Both the position numbers and the translations under genes were made by a program. This document shows positions 54,181 through 61,436 of a stretch of 64,000 nt of DNA, piece by piece. Numbering within the stretch: position 1 is the first letter of the stretch; each line of letters starts with the position of its first letter. Under the pieces are notes generated by a model. The model was not told where the DNA came from. It saw nothing but the letters and a program-made list of their open reading frames with translations, and did no database searches. Source of the stretch: Chitinophagales bacterium (GTDB taxonomy: Bacteria; Bacteroidota; Bacteroidia; Chitinophagales; Saprospiraceae); assembly GCA_013299105.1 (NCBI GenBank), contig JAAFJY010000010.1, positions 124,001 to 188,000 on the forward strand, given 5' to 3'.

Positions 54181-55884
54181 GTTTCCCTTCTTCAGCTCTT
54201 CCACCGCATGGTTGGCAGCGCGAGCGGTAAAGGCCATGTAAGTCAAAGATGGGTTGACACAAGCGGCGGAAGTCATGAAGCCACCATCGGTATTGAACAC
54301 GTTGGGTGCAGCCCAGAGCTGATTCCACTTGTTGAGAACCGAGTTTTTGCTGCTCGTGCCCATGCGCATGGTGCCCATTTCGTGGATACCCAAGCCCAGG
54401 GCTGGGTCGCTGTTGAAGCCATAAACCGTTGCAGCGCCCATGGCTTGCAGCATTTCTTTGGCGTCATTTTCCATGTCTTTGCGCATGTTCACTTCGTTTT
54501 TGCCAAAGCCCGCATCCACTACGATTTGTGGCAGGCCCCACTTGTCCTTTTGATCGGGGCTAAGCGACATGCGGTTTTGCTCGTAAGGCAACCACTCCCC
54601 GAAGCCACCTACCCAGAAACTCCAGGGGCCGTGCGAGGCCATTTTCTTTTTGAAGTCGGTGCCAAAACCTTCGATGTCGCGGTCCCAGGTTTGGCGGAAA
54701 GCCCCACCTTGGTAGCCGAAACCACGCAAGTAATCTTTGCCCGTCTCATGCAGGTTGCGGTAGCGAGGGATGTAAAAGCCATTGGGGCGACGGCCAAAAG
54801 TGGTTTTGTCCAGGTCGCCTTCAAAAGTGCCACCTGCGCCTACGTTGAGGTGGTGGTCCATCAGGTAACCGCCCAGGGCACCACTTTCATCCAGGCCCTT
54901 GTTTCCAAAGCGCTTGCTCTGGGTGTTCATCACGATCGCCGTTGAAGGCAAACAAGAAGCATTGAGGAAGATGATTTTGGCAAAAAACTCCATGCTCTGG
55001 CCAGTGATTTGATCCACTACATTGACCCCTTTGGCGCGGCCTTTGTCATCGTCATAAATCAGTGAACCCACGATTGAGTTGGTGCGCAGGGTCAGGTTAC
55101 CCGTTTTAGCAGCTGCGGGTAGCGTAGCCGATTGGCTGCTGAAATAAGCGCCGTAAGGACAGCCGCGCATACACAGGTTGCGGTATTGGCATTGGCCACG
55201 GCCCAGGGCCAACTGTTCCTCCGTGGGCTTAGTGAGGTGAGCTACGCGACCAGGGATCACCTTGCGGCCCGACCATTTCGCTTCCACCGCTTTTTTGAAA
55301 GCTTTTTCGCCCGCAGTCAAATCCATAGCTGGTAAAAACTCTCCATCGGGCAATTGAGGTAAGCCTTCTTTACTGCCGCTGATGCCTGCAAAACGCTCTG
55401 CGTAGCTGTACCAAGGAGCGATATCAGCATAGTTCACAGGCCAAGGGGTGGCGATGCCGTCTTTTTCGTTGGCTTCGAAATCCATTTGGCTAAAACGGTA
55501 GCTTTGGCGGCCCCAGGTTAGCGATCGGCCACCTTTGTGGTAACCCCGCATCCAGTCGAAGCGCTTCTTCTCGATGTAAGGGTGCTCGGTATCTTTTACA
55601 AAAAAATGTGCGTGCCCTTCTTGGGTGGTGTAGCCTGTGCGGTTTTGTTTAGGCTGGTCTTTGAGTTGCGCTTGGCTTGGGCGACCTTGGTGCGGCAATT
55701 CCCAGGGAGCGGAAAAAGTGGTAGGGTAGTCAGAAACGTGTACTACTTCGCGGCCACGCTCCAACAACAAGACCTTGAGGCCTTTTTCGCAGAGTTCTTT
55801 AGCGGCCCACCCGCCTGAGATGCCAGAGCCGACCACGATGGCATCGTATGTTACTTCGGCTTCGCCGTTATGGTTGAAATTCAT
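54175..55884 (-). CDS. GMC-type oxidoreductase (gluconate/glucose dehydrogenase large-subunit-like)
   Basis: 569 aa. FAD-binding GxGxxGG motif GSGISGGWAAKELCEKG (18-34), then LLLERGR. A C-terminal GMC segment has GLGIHEMGTMRMG and ALNV-like NVFNTDGGFMTSAACVNPSLTYMAFTARAANHAVEEL. Residues ~230-250 hold a Cys cluster (CQYRNLCMRGCPYGAYF), typical of the large subunit of three-part gluconate 2-dehydrogenases. With the subunit-3-like protein 70 bp upstream on the same strand it should oxidise a sugar or sugar acid at the periplasmic face. No cytochrome c subunit follows. Its TGA stop lies within a GTTGAAR array. Confidence 0.9.
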   Translation of the reverse strand: MNFNHNGEAEVTYDAIVVGSGISGGWAAKELCEKGLKVLLLERGREVVHVSDYPTTFSAPWELPHQGRPSQAQLKDQPKQNRTGYTTQEGHAHFFVKDTEHPYIEKKRFDWMRGYHKGGRSLTWGRQSYRFSQMDFEANEKDGIATPWPVNYADIAPWYSYAERFAGISGSKEGLPQLPDGEFLPAMDLTAGEKAFKKAVEAKWSGRKVIPGRVAHLTKPTEEQLALGRGQCQYRNLCMRGCPYGAYFSSQSATLPAAAKTGNLTLRTNSIVGSLIYDDDKGRAKGVNVVDQITGQSMEFFAKIIFLNASCLPSTAIVMNTQSKRFGNKGLDESGALGGYLMDHHLNVGAGGTFEGDLDKTTFGRRPNGFYIPRYRNLHETGKDYLRGFGYQGGAFRQTWDRDIEGFGTDFKKKMASHGPWSFWVGGFGEWLPYEQNRMSLSPDQKDKWGLPQIVVDAGFGKNEVNMRKDMENDAKEMLQAMGAATVYGFNSDPALGLGIHEMGTMRMGTSSKNSVLNKWNQLWAAPNVFNTDGGFMTSAACVNPSLTYMAFTARAANHAVEELKKGNL

Positions 55885-55954
55885 TTGAATTCACTTGAAA
55901 AATGGAAAAAAAGACTGCTTGATTTAAAAAAGAACTTTTGAAGAACAGGTCTCA

Positions 55955-56506
55955 TCAGATGAATACCCGATCACCCATCTTGTAGGCTTCCTCACCGCTC
56001 CAACGGCCTGGAGCCAGCAACCAGTTGAAGGTCGTAGTAGCTCCTTTTTCGGTGTTGGCGTAGCAGGTTTTGCACAAGTCTTTCATCATGCGCACCCAGC
56101 CGTAGCCGCCAGGGCCGTTGCGTTCTGCTTTTTCCAGGGCAGACAAAATTTCTGCTTGTTTAGCTGGGCTGAGTTTGGCAAAACTGCCACCGTGTTGGGC
56201 TTTGGAATCGGCTTCCAATTTGGCCAGGCCTGTGCGAATTTTACCCTGGTCTTCAGCAGTGTAGCAATCCTGAATTAGGACTTCCATCCAGCGTGGAGCG
56301 CCTACTGAAATGGCTCCAGGTGTATCGGTTTCTGGAATCAAGCATTCGGCAAAAGCAGCGACCATTTTGCGCTCTTTGCCCGTAAAAAATTTGGGTTTGA
56401 TCCCTGCTGCTTCCGCTTCCGACATGCGGGCGAACACCGATTCGGGTAAGGCCAAGGAGGCTCCGAATACAGTGGTGATGATCTTGACGGCTTCTCGTCT
56501 TTGCAT
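55955..56506 (-). CDS. Gluconate 2-dehydrogenase subunit 3-like protein
   Basis: 183 aa. The N-terminus (MQRREAVKIITTVFGASLALPESVFA) has an RR pair and hydrophobic stretch, suggesting Tat export. The body carries the gluconate 2-dehydrogenase subunit 3 pattern: FTGKERKMVAAFAECLIPETDTPGAISVGAPRWMEVLIQDCY, LSPAKQAEILSAL, RMMKDLCKTCYANTEKG. The subunit helps export and assemble the flavin subunit, which is encoded next, 70 bp downstream on the same strand; co-transcription is likely. Usual family length is 150-230 aa. Confidence 0.9.
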   Translation of the reverse strand: MQRREAVKIITTVFGASLALPESVFARMSEAEAAGIKPKFFTGKERKMVAAFAECLIPETDTPGAISVGAPRWMEVLIQDCYTAEDQGKIRTGLAKLEADSKAQHGGSFAKLSPAKQAEILSALEKAERNGPGGYGWVRMMKDLCKTCYANTEKGATTTFNWLLAPGRWSGEEAYKMGDRVFI

Positions 56507-56716
56507 ATTGGCATAGATTGTATCAAAAGCTTTAGCCTATTGAAAAGCGCAAAGCTTTTAGTGTTTTTACAAAATAAAAATCTGGCAATCGTTAGGGCGA
56601 AGGAAAATGATAGGGCTTTATGAATCAGGCGCAAATTATATGCTGACACGCTTTTTTCCAAATCTAAATTATATGATTGTGTAGAACTTACACAAAGCCG
56701 CCTTTGCAAGGGCCTA

Positions 56717-56757
56717 AAAACAACAAGGGTGGACAAACCGCAGCCTGCCCACCCTCG
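56717..56757 (-). terminator. Terminator of the small outer membrane protein gene
   Basis: On the minus strand AGGGTGG (56755-56749) pairs with CCACCCT (56732-56726) around a 16-nt loop, then TGTTGTTTTTAGG. It lies about 40 bp past the stop codon at 56797. Confidence 0.75.
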
Positions 56758-56796
56758 CTAATTTTTATCACAAAGGATGTGAACCCAAACTAAAAA

Positions 56797-57297
56797 TTAG
56801 CCGCCCAAGGTGTAGCGTACAGCCAAGCCACCATAAGCGCCGCCGAAACCACCCAAGAAGCCATTGCCAATGAAGATGGTAGGAACCCAGTCTAAACTGA
56901 CATTGATGGGAGAATTGGAGAATTTGTAGTCCAGTCCAAGGTTGCCGGAAAGGCCAATACCGAAACTGCCAGAGTCGCCAAAATTGAAGTCATTGCGGTA
57001 GCTGTAAAGTTGCACCCCGGCACCACCACCGAAATACCACTGCAATCCATCTACTCCAGAAAGTGGCTTGTGGATCTGATACAAAGCGCCAACGTTGATC
57101 CAGCTGTAGCCTACAAAACCACGGTACCCTGCATAAGCCTCCAAAGCATTGGTTTCGGAAAGGAACGTTTTGTAAGAAATTGCAATAGGGTAACCAAAGC
57201 GCAGGCCGATAGCAGACTTATAATCCTGGGCTTTCAGAGAATGACTCAAGCATACAGCAGTGCTTACCAAGATAATCAGGAACAGAAATTTTTTCAT
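56797..57297 (-). CDS. Small beta-barrel-like outer membrane protein
   Basis: 166 aa from the ATG at 57297 (signal peptide MKKFLFLIILVSTAVCLSHSLKAQ); the frame is open 66 bp further upstream without signal features. The mature part alternates hydrophobic and polar residues and is Gly/Tyr-rich (AIGLRFGYPIAISYKTFL, YFGGGAGVQLYSYRNDF, FGIGLSGNLGLDYKFS, LGGFGGAYGGLAVRYTLGG), ending in an aromatic-containing strand. This suggests an 8-stranded barrel of the OmpA/opacity-like kind. No ligand can be named. It is monocistronic with a terminator. Confidence 0.8.
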   Translation of the reverse strand: MKKFLFLIILVSTAVCLSHSLKAQDYKSAIGLRFGYPIAISYKTFLSETNALEAYAGYRGFVGYSWINVGALYQIHKPLSGVDGLQWYFGGGAGVQLYSYRNDFNFGDSGSFGIGLSGNLGLDYKFSNSPINVSLDWVPTIFIGNGFLGGFGGAYGGLAVRYTLGG

Positions 57298-57808
57298 CGG
57301 TACGTAAAGTTTTAGGTTAAACAATTTTTGATGTATGGTGATGACCAATGTGCCCATCTCCACGACGGCGGCAAAGGTAACTCACTTTAAAGTATTGACG
57401 CCACGATCTTTTGACGAACACTCAACAATCGTGGACGAAATGAGGAAAAAGCCCCATTAAGCGTTGGAAAATACTGGAACAATTTGGAAGAACCCCGCAA
57501 CGGGCTCAGCTGCACAAGTTGAGGAGCTTGATTCCAATGTCATCAATGTGCGTGTGCAAAAACTAAAATCCGAACAAGTAATAGTAAACCAAAGTATTTG
57601 TGGCGTAAAACTAAACCATTTTTTTAAATTTACCTTCAATGCAGTTGTCATAAACTGGCATTTTTTTGAAATTACTTTGTTTTTGAAATGCTCACGCAAC
57701 TTTTTTTTACCTTTTGTCGTACAAAACAAACAAATTCAGTTTCGCAAGATCAAAAGGCCCTTTGTTTATTGTAAGCAGTGCTTATCTTGTGCCTGTTCCT
57801 AAATTCGC
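57298..57808. other. 511-bp gene-free region upstream of the CHAT-STAND operon
   Basis: This divergent region must hold the promoters of both flanking genes. An open frame of 112 codons (57464-57802) has a skewed composition and no motif; I reject it as a gene. T-rich tracts near 57690-57720 (GAAATGCTCACGCAACTTTT, TACCTTTTG) resemble a Bacteroidota promoter but miss the TAnnTTTG spacing by one base. Confidence 0.5.
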
Positions 57809-59521
57809 ATGAAACAAGCTGTCGTATTTCTCGCATTCTCTAACCAAACCGATGATCACCTACCCTTGCTGGATGAGGAGCGCAAAGTCATTTCTGAACA
57901 CTTGCGGCCATTGGCCATTGATAATTACATCCAACTCATCGCCGAACCCACTGCTACCACCACCGATCTGAGCCGCATCATCACCGATACCAAAGAAGGT
58001 TTGTGCATTTTCCACTATGGCGGCCACTCCGACAGTACTTCGATTTTTCTGACTGATCAGGCCGCCAACGCCCAAGGGGTAGCACAGTTGTTGGCCCTGC
58101 AACCCAATCTGAAACTGGTTTTCCTCAATGGCTGCTCCAATCGCGAGCAAGTGGGGCTTTTGCAAGAACTGGGTGTGCCAGCTGTGATTGCTACCAGTGT
58201 ACCCATATCTGACCGCAAGGCCCGAATTTTTGCTGATGTTTTTTACAAGGCCCTGACCAGCGAGCAAACCCTGGAAAAAGCTTTCCAAACCGCCGCCGCT
58301 AACCACAACATGGTCAGTGGCGAAAACATCAACATCACCAGGGGCCTGAAGATTCGCCGCGACGACCCAGCCGTTTTGCCCTGGGGCTTTTATGTGACCG
58401 AAGGCCATGAAGCCATTTTGAATTGGAAAATCCCTCGCCAAAGTGCCTCGCAGGTCATCGTGCGTGGAGCAGGCTTTCGGTATGGGGCGAATACCATCGT
58501 CAACCAAAAATTGGTATTGACTGTTGCCAATGCCATTGCACCATACAGCGCCCTGATCCAAGGCATGCTCAACGAGGCCAAAGCCAAAAACCGCGAGCCC
58601 CGGATGCGCGACTTGAGGGTAGCGGTGATCGACTCCTTTCCCATTCCCATTGGTATGCACTTGCGCAAGTTGCTGGTCGCTGAAGAAATCAGTACTGATC
58701 GTTTGCAAAAAATTGTCAACCTTTATCAGGTGTCGGCGCAGTTTTTGGCTTATGTGTTGTTGGCCCAATTGTGGGACGAGAAATACAGCAATCCCGGTTT
58801 GCAGATTTCAGTTGACAGTAAAGAAAAAATCCGTACATTTCTGCAACTTCCTGCCAGTGAAGTTGGTAACTATTCCTTCGTTAGGCTCATCCAAAGTATT
58901 GGTGATTCATTGGCTGCGGCGGGGATTACACCTTTTGTAAGCGAATTTGCAGCACTGAAAGCAGCTTTTGAAGCGGAGGAAGAATTCAAGCAGGCGATTC
59001 TTTTTTTAGAAGAAATGAAAGTAGAGCTGGCAGGAAAAGTGGCCGCAGACGAAATCGAAAGTTTCTGTGTACAAGGTGAAGACAAGCTTTGTATACTCTT
59101 CAAGCACATTGGTTTCAGTGCCAACTACACCCTGGCTACCATTAAACTCATTGAACTGCTGAAAGCACGTCACGCCAACCCCAAGTACCGCCACAATTTG
59201 GTGATCCTTAACCAACTGACTGCGGCCATTGGGGTGCTCGACGATACCATTGTAAGTAACGATTTTTCCGACCACAACTCGGTGATCCTGATGCGGGATG
59301 AAGAAACAGTAAATCCTTCGCTGAACCTCTCTCCCTTTTTACTCGACGAAAACGCCTTGTCCGGCCAACAGAACTCTAAACTGTTCTACTTCGCTGGCAT
59401 GAAAGACCGCAAACTACAGTTTACGCTCATCGACAACCTCAAGGACTCCCTGGTGGTAGAAGAGAGCAACTACGGAGATGTTTTGACCGCTTTTGACGGA
59501 TTTGTAAACCTCATAAAATAG
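57809..59521 (+). CDS. CHAT-domain (caspase-fold) protease with novel C-terminal domain, first gene of a STAND-WD40 operon
   Basis: 570 aa, cytoplasmic (no signal). Residues 1-~205 form a CHAT domain: catalytic H73 in FHYGGHSD and C109 in LNGCSN, then VPAVIATSVPISDRKARIFADVFYKALTSEQTLEKAF, the usual CHAT continuation. Residues ~205-570 are mainly helical with no domain I recognise (ANAIAPYSALIQGML, PRMRDLRVAVIDSFPIPIGMHLRKL, AQFLAYVLLAQLWDE). This part likely mediates coupling to the partner NTPase. CHAT proteases are linked to cell-death and defence systems of multicellular bacteria, where an NTPase switch controls them. Here the next gene, 5 bp downstream, encodes such a switch. The gene is probably the operon start, after a 511-bp divergent region. 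Confidence 0.88.
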   Translation: MKQAVVFLAFSNQTDDHLPLLDEERKVISEHLRPLAIDNYIQLIAEPTATTTDLSRIITDTKEGLCIFHYGGHSDSTSIFLTDQAANAQGVAQLLALQPNLKLVFLNGCSNREQVGLLQELGVPAVIATSVPISDRKARIFADVFYKALTSEQTLEKAFQTAAANHNMVSGENINITRGLKIRRDDPAVLPWGFYVTEGHEAILNWKIPRQSASQVIVRGAGFRYGANTIVNQKLVLTVANAIAPYSALIQGMLNEAKAKNREPRMRDLRVAVIDSFPIPIGMHLRKLLVAEEISTDRLQKIVNLYQVSAQFLAYVLLAQLWDEKYSNPGLQISVDSKEKIRTFLQLPASEVGNYSFVRLIQSIGDSLAAAGITPFVSEFAALKAAFEAEEEFKQAILFLEEMKVELAGKVAADEIESFCVQGEDKLCILFKHIGFSANYTLATIKLIELLKARHANPKYRHNLVILNQLTAAIGVLDDTIVSNDFSDHNSVILMRDEETVNPSLNLSPFLLDENALSGQQNSKLFYFAGMKDRKLQFTLIDNLKDSLVVEESNYGDVLTAFDGFVNLIK

Positions 59522-59526
59522 GGCAA

Positions 59527-61407
59527 ATGCGTTCACCATTCAAGTTTCTGGAAGCCTATGGCAAAGCAGACAAAGAGATCTTCTTCGGTCGCGAAGAGGA
59601 AATCGAACTGCTTTATCAAATGAGTTACCAGACCAATTTGATGTTGGTGTATGGCATGTCAGGTACGGGCAAAACGAGCTTGGTGCAGTGTGGTTTGGCG
59701 GCAAAATTTGAAACCACCGATTGGTTTGACCTCGTCATTCGCCGCAAAGGCAACCTCAATACTTCTTTTGTTGAAGCCTTGAAAATGCAGGACCGCGAGG
59801 GCTCTTTTGAAGATGGCTTTACGATCCAGCAAATGATCCACTCGCTTTACCTGGATTATTTGCGGCCCATTTACTTGATATTTGACCAGTTTGAAGAGCT
59901 TTTTATCCTCGGCAATGAAATTGAAGAACGGGAATTTGTCAAAACCATCGCTGACTTGGTGAAGGCCGACTTGCCCTTGAAAGTCATTATTATCATTCGA
60001 GAAGAGTACCTGGGGCAATTGTCTAATTTTGAAAAAATCGTTCCGCAGCTCTTCGACAAGCGCCTGCGGGTGGAACCGATGAGCCGGGGCAATGCCCAAA
60101 GGGTCATCGTCCGCACCCTGCAGTCGGAACAATTCAACATATCCTTGAGCAATGACAGCGTTGCCGACTTGATCATCGACAAAGTGACCGAGGGCATGGG
60201 TCGGGTGCAGTTGACTTACTTGCAGGTTTTTCTCGATAAACTGTACCAGGTAGCTTATCCCAGAAACCCCGACCAGGTGATTTTTGATGAAAAATTGGTC
60301 AATGAAGTTGGGCGCATTGAAGACGTGCTCAGGCAGTTTCTGGACGAACAACTTGATGTATTTGCCCAGCAAATCGATACCCGTGAGCAGGGCTTGAAAT
60401 GGCTCAAAAACTTCGTCTCGGAAAAAGGTACCAAAATGCCTGTGAAGCGTGGTGATTTGGAAAAAGCCATGCCAGAGTTGAGTAAAATCCAGCAGCTCAA
60501 TTACCTGGATTTTTTTGTGAACCGCCGCATTTTGCGCCCCTTGGATAGTGACCAGTACGAATTGGTGCACGACAGCTTGGCCCTCAAGTTGTCTCAAACC
60601 CGCACTGCGGGTATTCCAATCCCGGCCTTGACCCGCAACGAAAACCTGCCTGCTAATCCTTTCCCCGGTTTTGCACCCTATACACAGAACATGTACGAAC
60701 TGTTTTTTGGCCGCGAAACTGAGGTCAAAGAACTTTTTGAAAAAGTAGTCAACGACACCGAGATTCGGACCACCTTATTATTTGGACCGATTGGAGTAGG
60801 AAAAACGTCTTTGGTCAAAGCAGGTCTGATCCCCAGGGTACAGCCTTTGTTCAAAACGGCTTACCTGGCTTTTAGTCGAGAGGTTTTTGAGCAAAAACTG
60901 TTTTTTGAGATTACAACCTTGCCGCCTGCTGATAAGGAAGTACCCAAATTTCTGGAATTGTGCTTTGGCGAAGATTGGGCTGAATTGAGCCAGGAAGAGC
61001 GCAAAGTGATCATCATCGACCAGTTGGAAGAGCTCTTCATTTGGGTACCTGAAACGGCCCAACTGGAGAATTGCTACCGCCATTTGGCCCGTTTGGTGAG
61101 CCCAGAATTCAATTGCGACCTGGTTTTGGTGGTGCGCGACGAGTTTTTTGCAACCCTTCAGGACCTGGAAACGTATACCCAAGGAATCTTGGAGGAACAA
61201 ATGCGCCTCAAACACCTGGACCGCCACCAGGCCCAAGAGGTGATCGAACGCAGCGCAGAGTATGCTGGTCTTGAAATAGAGCCAGATGCCATGACTCAAA
61301 TCTTGCGCAGCGTGACCGAAGGGGATGGCAAAATAATTTTGACGTATTTGCAATTGTACATGGATCGTTTGTACCGGAACATGCATCCACAAGTACAAGC
61401 CTCCTAG
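59527..61407 (+). CDS. Dual STAND-type NTPase lacking its own winged-helix tail
   Basis: 626 aa with two successive STAND P-loop modules. Module 1: FFGREEEIELLY, Walker A GMSGTGKTSLV (43-53), Walker B LIFDQFEELF with D120, LRVEPMSRGNAQRV, GRVQLTYLQVFLDKLY, then a winged-helix-like part ending LVHDSLALKLSQTR (~320-360). Module 2: FFGRETEVKELFEK, Walker A GPIGVGKTSLV (K426), Walker B VIIIDQLEELF (D498), MRLKHLDRHQAQEVIERS, GDGKIILTYLQLYMDRLY and then an early stop at 61405. Module 2 therefore lacks the winged-helix part that module 1 has, and the next gene begins with a matching winged helix. The fold is that of signal-dependent switches that oligomerise on nucleotide exchange. It is 5 bp downstream of the CHAT gene. 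Confidence 0.9.
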   Translation: MRSPFKFLEAYGKADKEIFFGREEEIELLYQMSYQTNLMLVYGMSGTGKTSLVQCGLAAKFETTDWFDLVIRRKGNLNTSFVEALKMQDREGSFEDGFTIQQMIHSLYLDYLRPIYLIFDQFEELFILGNEIEEREFVKTIADLVKADLPLKVIIIIREEYLGQLSNFEKIVPQLFDKRLRVEPMSRGNAQRVIVRTLQSEQFNISLSNDSVADLIIDKVTEGMGRVQLTYLQVFLDKLYQVAYPRNPDQVIFDEKLVNEVGRIEDVLRQFLDEQLDVFAQQIDTREQGLKWLKNFVSEKGTKMPVKRGDLEKAMPELSKIQQLNYLDFFVNRRILRPLDSDQYELVHDSLALKLSQTRTAGIPIPALTRNENLPANPFPGFAPYTQNMYELFFGRETEVKELFEKVVNDTEIRTTLLFGPIGVGKTSLVKAGLIPRVQPLFKTAYLAFSREVFEQKLFFEITTLPPADKEVPKFLELCFGEDWAELSQEERKVIIIDQLEELFIWVPETAQLENCYRHLARLVSPEFNCDLVLVVRDEFFATLQDLETYTQGILEEQMRLKHLDRHQAQEVIERSAEYAGLEIEPDAMTQILRSVTEGDGKIILTYLQLYMDRLYRNMHPQVQAS

Positions 61408-61436
61408 GAGTTGAAATGTTGAAATGTTGAAAAAAA
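61408..61436 (+). repeat. GTTGAAA repeat between the STAND and winged-helix/WD40 genes
   Basis: GAGTTGAAATGTTGAAATGT followed by TGAAAAAAA fills the whole gap between the TAG at 61405-61407 and the ATG at 61437. The repeat is the same kind as in seven other gaps of this window. It brings a stop into the upstream side of the second gene's frame (TGA at 61428) and an A-run just before the ATG. Confidence 0.85.

Noticed and set aside
57464-57802. 112-codon open frame between the outer membrane protein gene and the CHAT gene
   Set aside because: Low-complexity A/T-rich translation, no motif, and it sits in a divergent promoter region. Nothing supports it beyond being open.
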